From positions 3,211,001 to 3,275,000 of the forward strand of contig OZ005621.1 of the NCBI GenBank assembly GCA_963930655.1: a stretch of 64,000 bases of DNA, given 5' to 3'. The notes below the pieces were generated by a model. It did no database searches. It was given only the letters and a program-made list of their open reading frames with translations, and was not told where the DNA came from. Position 1 is the first letter of the stretch, and every line of letters begins with the position of its first letter. Positions 23,573-36,839 of this stretch are shown one piece after another. The stretch comes from Myrica gale. Lineage: Eukaryota > Streptophyta > Magnoliopsida > Fagales > Myricaceae. A program made the translations under genes and the position numbers.

Positions 23573-24433
23573 TCATTCTTCAACCTCCATGGCTTGGGCA
23601 GCTTTAGCTTTTGCCAATGCCGTCAACTTGGTCTTGACTTTTCTTTTCCCCAGTTTAAACCCACTTCCACCCTTCTTTCTCTTGTTGCTGCTATCAACCT
23701 AATCACATAACCAGCCAGAAAAGGAAATACGTCTCTCAGTATATTCTAGCACTTGAGACAAATTTCACAAACAAGAACTTACCATATCACATTAACTTAG
23801 TTTTCGCGTTTACTATTCTTCTCATTATACACGCTGATGTAGATATAGAATTCCAATTGGCTAATATTCAGTAAAAAGTATTAATTGCCCAATTCCCCTG
23901 ATTCAAAATTCTATATTGGGTTGCCCAGAGGACCTATAAAACAATACAATGATTTTGAATGATTCTCCCAATGAAAAGAAAAGCTTCCGTTTGGTCTGAG
24001 ATCTAGATAGATATTCACTAACTTTGAGCTGAAATGTTCACCGTATGTGCGTCAGCAAAAACAACGCATGAGAATTACCAATTTCCAACCTCTCCTCAAG
24101 TTTTTCCCCAACCACGCTGAACAGCGGTAGTCTTCGTCCAACCAATCATATAAATATAAGATGACAAAAACAAAAGGAATCCGAGAGAGAGAGAGAGAGT
24201 ATTACCTTCATCTTATTCTTCTTTGCTTGCAGCTTCTTAGCCAGTTTTTCCTTTTCTTCCTTCTCTCCTAATTTACCAAGAGAAAAAAAAAATTGATAAT
24301 TACATTTTAAAACTTCACAACATGTGCCCAAGAATTCATGTCGAGAAAGAGCGAGAGATATGGAGATGGAATTACTTCGGAGATCGAATTCATGCTGCTT
24401 TTTTCTGAGGGTGAGATTATTCTTCTTCGACAT
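23573..24433 (-). CDS. Small lysine-rich basic protein (81 residues)
   Basis: Three exons join in frame: 24433-24376, 24267-24206 and 23698-23573, all with GT-AG borders. The product starts MSKKNNLTLRKKQHEFDLR, continues with an EKEEKEKLAKKLQAKKNKM helix, then a KRKKGGSGFKLGKRK patch, and ends AKAAQAMEVEE. It is extremely basic with an acidic tail, and probably forms a single long helix or coiled coil. The lysine clusters look like nuclear or nucleolar localisation signals. I recall similar small proteins in other plants but cannot name a family with confidence, so no function is assigned. The agreement of splice phases and the clean 81-codon frame argue that it is real although each piece is tiny. 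A tRNA-Pro gene starts 185 bp beyond its start codon on the other strand. Confidence 0.75.
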
Positions 24434-24617
24434 CTCTCTCGCACACGGAGTATCGTCCCCGCTCCTTTTGTTCACTTTCGTTGTCTTCAGCAAATGCTTA
24501 AACCCTAAGTCCCTAACACTAGAGTGCGAGACATTTTTTTTCATATTTATTTATTCTTTCACGCCTTTTTTGATTAGTAAGATTGATAAATAAAATATCT
24601 ACACTTTTAAGACCAAC

Positions 24618-24689
24618 GGGCATTTGGTCTAGTGGTATGATTCTCGCTTTGGGTGCGAGAGGTCCCGAGTTCGATTCTCGGAATGCCCC
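24618..24689 (+). tRNA. tRNA-Pro (UGG)
   Basis: A 72-nt cloverleaf. The acceptor stem GGGCATT pairs with AATGCCC, the anticodon stem CTCGC/GCGAG encloses the loop TTTGGGT (anticodon TGG), and the T-arm carries GTTCGATTC. The discriminator base is C. No intron; CCA is not encoded, as usual for nuclear tRNA genes. Confidence 0.97.
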
Positions 24690-26933
<2,244 letters not shown>

Positions 26934-28169
26934 AATGCGAAGTGGAGATTGTGGTTCTCTCTCTCCTGATCTTTTTGGTCCACGTACGAAGATTACCATT
27001 ATTGATGATTCCAATGTTTTCACTTCCAAGCAGGACACTGATCCCTAGGGCAGCCACAGACGTTCAAGTGCGTGCTCCGAGGGTGTCATTGATGGAAAAT
27101 TTTCAGACAAACAATATTTGGACGGGTGTGGGTTTTGCATTTTTCATCTGTGGGCTGGGAAGTTTCTTGTTTTTCTAGTCAGTGTCTTTGAGTGTGCTTT
27201 TTGCATCTCCTTCCATTGGAACATGAGAAAAGAAAATGCGCAAAACGAGTGGGAAGAGAATTTTTCTTCTTGTTGTAATTTGTGTATACAGGGTATGCCC
27301 GGTTTCTTTTCCCTGATGTAGAATTGTTGGTTTTGGATTGTTGTCTTCTCCTTTTGAATTAATGCAGAAGATGTGAAAATCTAGAGGCAAAGTCTCTAGA
27401 TTTAAACTGATTCTTGGTGGCAGTGCTGCTTTTCATGGTTTTTGTATCTATGGTCTGTCCTTTTAGATCAATTGCCTTAGGCGGAGTCCTAGGAATTCAC
27501 GGAATGGCTATTCTTGATCCTCAAATGTTGTCTGCCTCGTGTAACAATGTACTGCCATTAGGATTCAGTTTTCTGTTACACGACCAGGTAGGAGGATAGA
27601 GAAGAAGATTAGGGTTTGCAGAGGGGGAAAATGGCCAGTCGTTATGTCGGCATTTCAAGACTTCGAGAGACTTAGAAGACAAAAGGAAGAAGTGGTCGAC
27701 TAAAGTGGGACAGCTGGGTTAATTTTGCTTTAGTGGGTTTGGGCGGATTTCGTAGTGGGCTGGTTGGACTAGTATGTTTGTGGCATGTTCGTTGGTTGGT
27801 AGCTGGAGTCTGTTAGTAAGTTAGCATGTCGATAGAATTATGTTTCTATATAGGGAATGAGTTGATGCATCTGGGAGGTTACCGAAGAATGTATTGAGAT
27901 TTGTCTTTTTGTCCCTGTCTATCTCTTTTATATGGAAGTTGTCAAAACCTCGAATTTAACCTTATATTTTCTATAAATACAATACAATTTCAGTAGTGTT
28001 ATTCACATCCATTTCTTTTACAAAGCACTACATATTTCTACCAATTTCCAACGGTGCTGTTACATTTTCCCCAGTGGCTGTTGTACCAGCCTCCAATTTA
28101 AGTTTGCTTGAAGGATCTTTCCACCAGAAGCACACAGAATGAAAATTAAAAAAAAAAAAGGTTCAGAAG
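26934..28169. other. BSK-derived 3' flank and spacer
   Basis: The first part (to about 27330) probably derives from the 3'UTR of the ancestral BSK gene. The rest shows short open frames without recognisable domains. No gene is supported. Confidence 0.4.
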
Positions 28170-28241
28170 AGGGCCCAACCGGGTTCGAACCGGTGACCTC
28201 TTGATCTGCAGTCAAATGCTCTACCACTGAGCTATGGACCC
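28170..28241 (-). tRNA. tRNA-Cys (GCA)
   Basis: On the minus strand the acceptor stem GGGTCCA pairs with TGGGCCC (one G-U), and the anticodon loop CTGCAGA gives GCA. The T-arm has GGTTCGAACC, and the discriminator is U, the identity element of tRNA-Cys. 72 nt, no intron. Confidence 0.97.
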
Positions 28242-28400
28242 TTGGTTGTTATGTACTAAAGTTTTTAAATATACATTACGGATTTTTAAATATACATTAC
28301 GGATTTCCAGTAAAACCAGTGTATGTATAAAGAGGATATTTTATTATGATCAATGTCATTGTTTCCACAGTATAAAAAATCGGTAACTTTACCTGAGTGT

Positions 28401-30091
28401 TCACAAGGGATTTCCAGTCAACATTTGATGGATATAGGCCTCATTAAGCCTCATGCACAATTCCTCTTCCACACCCACTCTGACATCGATACCCGCATTT
28501 CTCAATCTGTCCACTCCCATTGAAGCTACTATTGGGTTTGGATCCACCATCCCAACCACTACCTCTTTCACTTTGGCTTTAATAAGGGCTTCAGTGCAGG
28601 GAGGAGTTCTCCCATAGTGGTTACATGGCTCCAAGCTCACATATGCTGTTGCGTTCTCAGCCAAATCCCCAGCATCTCTCAGCGCGAACACCTGCAAATT
28701 TCATCTCTTCACTCCATACATACATCAAAGATTATACATCAACAAGACAAACAATCTCCCTCTAATTTCCAACTTATCATGCGAGAAACAGACACATTAA
28801 ACTTTATATTGAAACAAAAAGGGTGAACTACATCAGATTACACACTTCAGAATACTACACTTAATAAAGACACAAAATGGAATAACTTAAGACCCTAGAT
28901 TTCCTCGTTTCAACTTTCATAGTCCATCAGTCAAGTGGCCATTAACTGAATTTTGATGAACCACAAGAAGTGTTCGTAATGTGATTACCCGTAACATTTT
29001 TCCTTATCTAAGAGCCTTTTCTACTCAACTTATATGAGGCTAACACTTTCTTGGTTGCATTGTTTTCTTTCTTTCTTTAAATTTTGGTTTTCCTCTATAG
29101 AATGGAGATTGCCCATTTTTAGCTATGACAGCTATGGCATATCAGAAGTCGTTAACGGGTCTTGCAGCAGAGAGAAATGATTTGCTGTTTGGAGGCTGGA
29201 GCTGCAATCCTTGTTTGATAGGAAAATGTCACTTCAATTCACGGCACTAGACAAATGGAGCCAGAATGCTAAAAGACTAAGTTCTACTTATGTGGATTTG
29301 TTGTTTGCAGTAGAAAATTGTTGTTGCAAAATAACTGTGGGTAATAATTCGTAACTGAAACATGAATATAACGAGACGTATCTGAACTAGCCATCCCAAA
29401 GTACAACAGTCCTAACCATTTTTATGTTAGCACATTCGAAGCCTTTTGCCACAAAATAAAGGTTCAGAATCTGTTTACGTAAAAGGTAGAGAATTACAGA
29501 GACGTGCTGACCAAACTTAAGATTCATCGTCAACATTGTTTCACAGTCTAAGACAATCCGCAAGGAAGTCAGTGCTAAGACGTTGTTCTATCACGTTATA
29601 GGAGAATCTTTCTACCTATGTTACTGTTTGATCTTTCAAGAACATAAACCTCTCCTAAATGCCAACAACATTTTAACTGGAATGCTTAAAAAATGCAAAA
29701 TGAAGGTTTTTACCTCAGCATGAGGCTGCCCAGCTTTAGGGTGAAATCCTTCACCAACAACTTTACCATCCTTGACAATGATACATCCCACCATGGGATT
29801 GGGACTCGTACACCCAATTGCCTTCCTGGCAAGTTCCACACACCTCCTCATGTAAAATCCATCATCATTTTCTTGTGCTGTTCCGCCACATCTGACCCTA
29901 ACCAAACCAGCACAGCTTTCCAATCTGGTTGGAGATTTGGACACCCTTTTCAGTGAATTGCAAAACCCATATTTGGAACTTGGATTAGACGCAAATTTGG
30001 TGGCCGGAAAAGTGGGGAAAATGTGAGGAGTGGGCGAGTGATTTGGCGGCGCCAGAGTGTGGTCTAGAAACGGAAGTCTTTGGATTTGCAT
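28401..30091 (-). pseudogene. Truncated riboflavin-biosynthesis deaminase (RIBD/PYRD type)
   Basis: Exon 1 (30091-29714) encodes a serine/proline-rich plastid-transit-like leader (about 65-70 residues), then the start of a cytidine-deaminase-like domain ([20 protein letters not shown], ending G-Q-P-H-A-E with the zinc-ligand His and catalytic Glu). Exon 2 (28691-28401) continues with EPCNHYGRTPPC, carrying the two zinc-binding Cys, and ends NEAYIHQMLTG-N-P-L then TGA at 28403-28401. A canonical donor (CAG|GTAAAG) lies only eight bases beyond the stop, where intact relatives read on into the reductase-like half. That half is not found downstream; tRNA-Cys and BSK debris occupy the space. Plant PYRD deaminates the pyrimidine intermediate in plastidial riboflavin synthesis. 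About 223 residues could be made here: either a decayed copy or a deaminase-only protein. I favour pseudogene. Confidence 0.8.
28692..29713 (-). other. Intron of the truncated deaminase gene
   Basis: GT-AG intron (donor GTAAAAACC, acceptor TTTGCAG on the minus strand), phase 0 between H-A-E and V-F-A-L. No embedded gene or repeat was recognised. Confidence 0.7.
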
Positions 30092-30245
30092 ATTTTGCGA
30101 AACTTTGTCAGTGGTAAGTTTGTCCTGCAACGAGTCTCGGAAAGAAGAGCGCGTGTCCTCCCTCGTCTTCCAGTGGAAGGGAAGTAGAAAATTGTAAAGA
30201 CAAACGACGTCGTGGCTGAGTGGAAGAGCCAACAAAAATGAGTAA

Positions 30246-30319
30246 TGTCTGAGCCCGGTTTCGAACCGGGGACCTCTAGTGTGTGAGACTAGCGTGATAA
30301 CCAACTACACCACCCAGAC
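30246..30319 (-). tRNA. tRNA-Val (CAC)
   Basis: On the minus strand GTCTGGG pairs with CTCAGAC (one G-U), the anticodon stem CTAGT/ACTAG encloses CTCACAC (anticodon CAC), and the T-arm has GGTTTCGAACC-like sequence. The discriminator is A. 74 nt including the discriminator. It lies 155 bp upstream of the deaminase start codon and 231 bp upstream of the next gene's start, inside their shared spacer. Confidence 0.96.
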
Positions 30320-30549
30320 ACGCTGGAAGAATCGTAGGCCTAATGAATTATAATTAAATTTACTTTTTCTCCCCTGGCTTGAGTACATCCATACTCCCAC
30401 AATTTCCAAATTACCCACCGAAACATTTTTCAAATTTTGAAAAACCCTAACTTCCAAAAATTTCAGTTACCCTCCAAAACCCCAAACCCCACACCTGAAT
30501 CTCTCACACAGAGGAGCTCTGTACTGTCTCCAAAGTAAAAAAAAAAATC

Positions 30550-32483
30550 ATGGCGTTGAACAAAAACCTGCGAACCACCGAAGACGATCGGAGCTCGGGT
30601 AGCGGGTCGGAAGAAGAGGAACTGGAGAAGCTGGAGTCCAATGTGAAGGAAATGGCACACAAGATTCTGGAATACCGATCCACTCTACCGGATCAGCTCA
30701 GGACCACTCTCGCCTCCGTCCTCGCTGCTCAGAGACCCGTTTTACCTTACTGGTTGGAACCCGGTCTTTCTGGAGGTCCGTACACGGGTATTAGTTTTTT
30801 TTTGTTTCTTTTGACTTATTCCTTTGGTCTATGTGGACTGTGTTGCTTGGTAGTGTCTACTTGTAGCCAAGAAAATGAAGGAGAAAACAAGTGACTTGGC
30901 TTTTTATTGTAAAATTTATCGACTTGGCTTTCTATTGTTAAATGTATCATGTTTTCTCGAATTCCCGTATTTAAGATCGAAGAGAGTTGTCCAGTGAAGT
31001 GGTGCATTAGGCTCAGTTGAGCGGAAGTTTTCGCTTTCTTGGTTGGATAATGCCAATTTACTATTGAAAGCTCGGATTTAACTTTTCCATCCTTCAAAGA
31101 TTTTTTTTTTCGTTTGTCTTGGACTTTTTTCTAAACCGTTAAAAACAAATCGGAAATAGTTATCTGTTGGCTTATGTAGGTTGGTACATGATCAATATTC
31201 TTTCAAAAACTGAGGAGATTATGGATGTTACACTTGATTTGCTGTGGTTTACTTGAACAAAAAACTCAGTGCAAGCATGAATGATAGTTGTGTTGAAGAT
31301 TTTGGGGTGCTGGAGAATGTTTTGTTTTAAGTGTTAATTAATTAGAATGGATGATGTCTCCCCGTCAAGGTGGATTAAGGTTGGTTGAGTATCTGGCTCG
31401 GACAATTGGTCTTCGTCTTTGCAACAAAGAAGCCTCCTTAGCCATTAGCTCCGATAATTGGAATTGTAGACTTTGGGAATGATGGGTGGATTATATGTTT
31501 AGGGGATATAACGAACCAATTTGTATTGATATCCTTTTAGTTGTATATATGGTAATGACAATGGAGAGTGGCATAAATCCATAATGGAAGGAATCAGTGG
31601 AAACTGTAATCAGTGTAGCTCACTCTTCAAAGAGGAAGAATCCTCTCCCTCATGTCCCACTAAAGGCTGTGTCTGATCAGTGCTCTGCCCTTAAGAGAGA
31701 TCATATTCTGTTGTGTTCAGCTGATCTATGTAACTAAAGAGAAGCAGCAGATTGCAGAATGTGGCAGTAGTAGCACTGATGAATACAAAGTCTTAAAGGA
31801 AGAAGTGCTGGTGGTTGGTAGTGGCAATTTGGGATCTTTGGAGTGGTGCCTTTTATGAGTAGATGTGAGATGATGTCCGCGGTAGAAGAGTAACTACGGT
31901 GAGAGCAATCCATGTGTAGTGGGTTAATGGGTCATGGGGTAATAGTTTTGGTGCTCTTAGTGGTTTTTAAAGATGACACTGGTAACAGCAAGATGTGGAA
32001 TTTTTTATGAACAGGTCTTCTGTATTTAGCCTTAACATATAGCACTTGCTCTTAGAATTGCCAATGAAATTTTTTTTTGCTTTGTTTATTTGCCTAATAG
32101 AACTATCCCACTTGAAGTTTCTTCTTTAGTATGAAGATAAGTTTGAACTTGAACCTGATGACTGATGGTGTTTGCTTCTGAAGCTTCAGTGACCTTATTT
32201 TTTGTAGCCAGTTAATCTTATCTGATGTAGGTTGAGACACTGACCTTGTATCAATTATACAGATGCCGAAGGACAGGTTAAATCTAGTGAGGGGGTATTA
32301 CAGGCAGTAGAGGATCAGGAGATTGCTGAGAAAGTACAGTTACTTAAAGATAAGATTTCCAGCAATATCTCAGCTGTGCCTACTGTTTTGAAGAGGATGA
32401 GAGAATGTATATCTAAGATAGAAAAATTGGATTCTTGCAGCGGAATCATACATCCTGCATTTAAGAGGACAAAAACTAGCTGA
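30550..32483 (+). CDS. Uncharacterised small plant protein (152 residues)
   Basis: Exon 1 (30550-30787, donor G|GTATTAG) and exon 2 (32263-32483, acceptor ATACAG) join in phase 1 to a 152-residue protein. The N terminus is acidic and serine-rich (RSSGSGSEEEELEKLES). It is followed by two predicted helical segments (KEMAHKILEYRSTLPDQLRT and IAEKVQLLKDKISSNISAV) and a basic C-terminal tail (HPAFKRTKTS). There is no signal peptide, membrane segment or enzymatic motif. I do not recognise the family; helical segments with regular leucines suggest a coiled-coil subunit or adaptor. The start lies about 50 bp after a pyrimidine-rich leader. The 1.47 kb intron shows no other gene. Confidence 0.75.
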
Positions 32484-33718
32484 CCAAATTTTATCATGGT
32501 TATTTGATTTTTATTTTAGTTGTTGATTTAAAGAGGAATGACAAGGGTGTTCCAATGAGTGATCCACTCAATTTGCTGAATGGGGCCATGCATCCAGCTT
32601 TGGAAAGGGAAGGGATCTAGTGGTAATTGTTGTCACCTCCAACGGGTGCAAGAGGTTCCCTTGTACTGTAATTACTCCAAAAGGAATTGCTCTCTCATCT
32701 GTACCATAATGTGTTGTTAATATCACCTGGCACCCAGTATCCATTACGAGGAATGAAGAGAAGAGGCTATATTGTAGAGTGTTTGTGTTTTACGTTTGCC
32801 ATTTTCTTCTATTTTGTTGCTCTTTTTGTGCCCCAGAGCCTCGCTTTTTTTCGTTCTGTTGTTTTCTATGGAAATGTATGATAAAGGTAAAAGCTGTGTA
32901 CCAGCCAAGTTACATTCCTTTACATTTTTACTTGCAATTTCTGTCTGTTGTCTTCTTTATGGGAACGCTGAGCTGGGTATACGAAGTTAAAAGGAGTTGG
33001 TTGACTTGGGAGGCCGTCTTTCCATAAGATTAGCAGGCACTAAGACAATGGGAACGGACCAATAGCCAGATCCTGGGTAGCTGATTACTGAGTCATCCCG
33101 ATGTTCCGTGGGTAAGACTAGAAATCAGTTTCTTCTCGCTAACCTATATCTGTCTCCCACTTTCAAGGGTGAAAAAATGATGTCTCTGTGGTTGGTCTTG
33201 TACCCTTCGAATAATCAGCACTCCTAAGGGTACAGAGTCACGTTCTACAACGTGAATGGGGTGCTGGAACATTTACATTTATTCAGATGTCTGGGTGCAT
33301 ATTTCCAACAAAAAGAATTACTGCTACTTTCACAGGCTTTCGGAGTTTTACACAAAAATTAAGAGAAAATGAACGCCATCTACCTGGGACATCGACTTTT
33401 GCAAGTATAAATATAATGTACGGTTTTGTTTGTGTTGTAATATTTTTGGTACGGGAATATATGTTGGTATTGGGTTTAGTGAAAAGGTATAGAGAAGTAA
33501 TTTTTTATATTTTTTGGAATTTTTTATATTTTTTAATGGGAGAGAGAGAAATTATATTGGATTATTTTATTAGGAGTGAGAGAATATTTTTTGTAAAATT
33601 TTGTAAGTGAACGCATAATAATTCATCTCCAAGGGGTGTCCCAATGTGCCCCCAAATCATGTACTATATTAAGAGCACTATGCAACGGCTAATTTCAGCA
33701 CTTATACTTGACAGAATC
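32484..33718. other. Spacer with 3'UTR sequence
   Basis: The first few hundred bases are probably the 3'UTR of the unknown gene. The second half contains a family-B MITE-like stretch. No further gene is supported before the convergent SKIP4 gene. Confidence 0.45.
33419..33615. repeat. MITE-like element, family B (second copy)
   Basis: AT-rich stretch whose left end contains GTTTGTGTTGTAATATTTTT and whose right end, reversed, reads TGCGTTCACTTACAAAATTT. These ends resemble those of the element at 17880-18075. The edges are approximate and no TSD was fixed. Confidence 0.35.
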
Positions 33719-35561
33719 TCATATTGCTAAGCATTTACAGCTGATTACATCATCATCGGAAGTTAATTTAAATTTAGGTATAGAAGAACTCAGCAATACT
33801 CCTTCCACGTTCCCTGCATTACCAACATCGATGACCACGGTGCTAAGCCCCTTTCCCACAACAAAGATACTTTTACCTATAGCAACTATCTGGCAGGGGG
33901 GTCTTGTAAGCAAGGGTGACAGCCTCCCAACTGGCACCCACTCCCTGGTCTCCTTCTGCCACATTATCAGCCTGGTTCCGGAACTCTGATCCAATACGTA
34001 CAGGGTCCCTTCAACAACAACTGCTGGACCCTGCCATCCTGACACCATGTCAGCATCTGAGGGTTGCCAAGTGCCACTTGATGGTTCATAAGCCACTGCA
34101 TGCACATGAGAAGGTGCAACAAAAGTACAGCGAATATAAATCTTCCTATCCATGACTATGGAATCTTCAATTTCAGGAACAATGTTCGGGTCTGACTGAT
34201 ATTTTGAGTTGCTTGTGCAAGGGTCATAAGTCTCCCAAGAATGTGGACTGCTTGAATTTGAACCTAACCCACCGATGACATATATTTTCTCATCCAAAAC
34301 TTCAGAAGCAAAATAACATCTGAATTCACAGAAACTACAAGATGAGTTCCAGTTGTCCCGAGTGCCAGAGAAAAAAATACGATTTATGAGGAAGGAAAGA
34401 TGTGATGAAGAAGGATATCACAGTGTGCATGCATGAATAGCCAAGAGACTCAGATGTATGATCAATTAGTAAAACATAAATACACCCCATAGTTAAACAA
34501 TCTTCATCACGTTTTCCTTCCTCATAGATCATGTTCTTGTCTCTCGCAGAACAGATTCATCGTTATCTCAAAAACATTAAAGGCGCCATATGCCAATGGA
34601 AGCCATATCAAACATGAAGAGACAAATGCAAGGGAAGGAGAAAAGAAGAAGAGAGAGGAGTGGGAAGAAATCAAGGATTGAGCACCAAAATCAGGACTTT
34701 AAAGGCAAATCTTGCCAGATTTTTGTTCCCAAACTCACCAAGATGTAATTGTGCCAGCCCTAATACAGAAAAATATTAGCAGCCAGTCTCATTTTCTTGC
34801 AAATCTAAGAAAACAAAGGCATTTATTTTGTGAATGCACTCAACAAAAGGGTACGAAAAGTCCAACCGTTCTCACTGTCTACAGAAGTTACTCCGGGCCA
34901 ATGATAAAAAAATGAAGAGAGAATCATATGGATTCCATGCACTGCATGATTAAGCCATTCTTTAGAAAGTGAAGATGAGACACATCCGGAAAAAGGGTAA
35001 ATATCCAGGTAAAACTTCATAAACAGTATGCAAATAACTTTGTAGTGCAAGCAAAAAGTATTACCTCGCAGTTGCCAATGGAGCAGCGTCACTCCAAGTG
35101 TTCCCTGAAGCATCATAACAATAGACTTCATTGCTAGCATCTTCAGACCAACCACAGCCACCCAACAAGTAGACTTTCTTTCCCAACACTTCAAAACCAA
35201 TACCCTTTCTCTTCAAGGTGCGAGGTGGAAGCCCTTGAATTGGCTTCCAACATCTTCTTGATGAGTTAGGGTCCAACACGTAACAGCAAACCTGCTCAAA
35301 TTTGTCTCGACACAAGGCATAAATCCAAGTCTCACTGAGCTTATGCTTCAGACGGTAAGACTGCCACTCTTCACTACATACTAGGTCACTCCATCTCTTT
35401 GAAACACTCCTGAGGAGTGTATGGTACTTTCGAGGAACTCTAGCTAGGCAAGAAAGAGCAATGTCATCTGGAAGTCCACAAATTAAAGGAGGTTCAGTGA
35501 ATTCCACTTGAGAAATACTGTCTGATCCACTATTTAGATGTTGCATTGTAATAGAGTGCAT
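33719..35561 (-). CDS. SKIP4: F-box/kelch-repeat protein SKIP4
   Basis: Two exons (35561-35065 and 34319-33719) join in phase 2 into 365 residues. An F-box lies at about residues 25-70 (PLICGLPDDIALSCLARVPR, WSDLVCSEEW). Kelch repeats follow, with LLGGCGW, YCYDASGNTWSDAAPL, YVIGGLGS and a WQPSDADM-type strand. Such proteins use the F-box to bind an ASK1/SKP1 adaptor in SCF E3 ubiquitin ligases, and the kelch propeller to recruit substrates; SKIP4 was named as an SKP1-interacting partner. Length, the single intron position and the N terminus fit SKIP4 orthologues as I remember them. All frames are open. Substrates are not known to me. Confidence 0.9.
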
Positions 35562-36493
35562 AATTCAAAGCCTGCAAGATGAGTAAAGGAACCGTAAGCC
35601 TCTCAAACATGCAACATTTACAGAAACCTGACAACCGACCACAAACTTGGGCTTTCAATACCTAAATAAGCATTTGCAATTTGACCATGCCAAGTCCTTA
35701 GTGGTATGGAAGACATAAGACAATCAAATACTTAAAACATCTAAAAATAATGGCATTGTTGACCTGATTTCAAATTCCACTAGACCGCTCAGCATACGGA
35801 AACACACAGTTACGAAGACTACAATCTCTCAATCCTTGCCAAATTCCTCCAAAAATCCTCTTTTCAAAGGCGAAAAGAATCTTAAAGTTAATTCCCAGCC
35901 GAACTCACCCCTCTTTCAGATCAATTAAATAGTTTAGTACAGCAAGAAACAAACCGTTGTCCTCTGTTTTGTAGCTAAGAAATCAAACGACAACTAACCA
36001 AAGAAATAAAATGGATACATTTCAACGACCAGCGCAAACCCAGGTAGGAAGAAAAGTATGACATTTTCATTTATTTTCCGGAAAAAATTCTTAGGATCCA
36101 AACAGAAGGTTATGAACATCAAGATAATTGGCCGGAAAACATACTAATTTCATATATTCCAGATGTAGATGGAAAAAGGAGAGTGGTATATAGATTTTTC
36201 AATTGAATCTTTGAAACTACAACTCGCAAGTAAACCGTGAACCAAACGAAGAGGTGGGATCGCAACCATTTCAGAAACCGAAGGAATTTGGAGGAAACGG
36301 ACCTGTGAGAATTACGTTGAGAGCTGTGGGTTCGATTATTCGTGTAGAATGAATAGCGTATACGGGTATTTGCTTGGAGCTATCCAATGTCTAACGTCAA
36401 AGGAACGAGGACGTGTGGCTGAAAATGTGAATAAAAAAAGTTTGGTTGATTATACAAGGACCGGACCGGACCGATGACCTGTGGACCGGGTTT
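35562..36493 (-). promoter_or_regulatory. SKIP4 upstream region
   Basis: Presumed SKIP4 leader and promoter; a leader intron is likely, since ACTTGCGAG-type exon sequence and a GT-rich donor occur near 36300. A CCGGACCGGACC-type run near 36460 recalls the ends of hAT MITEs but was not resolved into an element. Confidence 0.35.
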
Positions 36494-36520
36494 GTCTGCA
36501 TTGATCTCAATTTGGCTTTG

Positions 36521-36745
36521 GACATGTTCTTTTGGTTAAAAATTTTAGCATTTGAATACAACTTTCTAAATTTACACTTCTAATATTATTTCTATACGCA
36601 TATCAATAGAACTCAATTTTTCTTTTTTTTACACATATCAATACACACACAATAACTTTTACATGCATATCAATAAAGCTCAGATATCACTTAAATATCA
36701 CATTATTATTATAATTTTTAAAGAATTTTCAAAACGAACATGTCT
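36521..36745. repeat. MITE-like element, family A (second copy)
   Basis: Inverted ends GACATGTTCTTTTGG and, reversed, GACATGTTCGTTTTG bound about 225 bp of AT-rich DNA. A 17-bp direct repeat, TCTGCATTGATCTCAAT, lies just outside each end (36494-36510 and 36749-36765). The ends match the element at 2551-2912. Confidence 0.6.
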
Positions 36746-36839
36746 TTATCTGCATTGATCTCAATGTGTGTGTGCCCTTTAGAGTTGAAAGTGATTGAAA
36801 ATCTTTAAAAATGCGATTTTTAAAAACAAATCAAAACAT

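Noticed and set aside
29636..30304. Longer N-terminal extension of the deaminase frame
   Set aside because: The upstream Met would lie within the tRNA-Val gene; the start at 30091 gives a plausible transit peptide.
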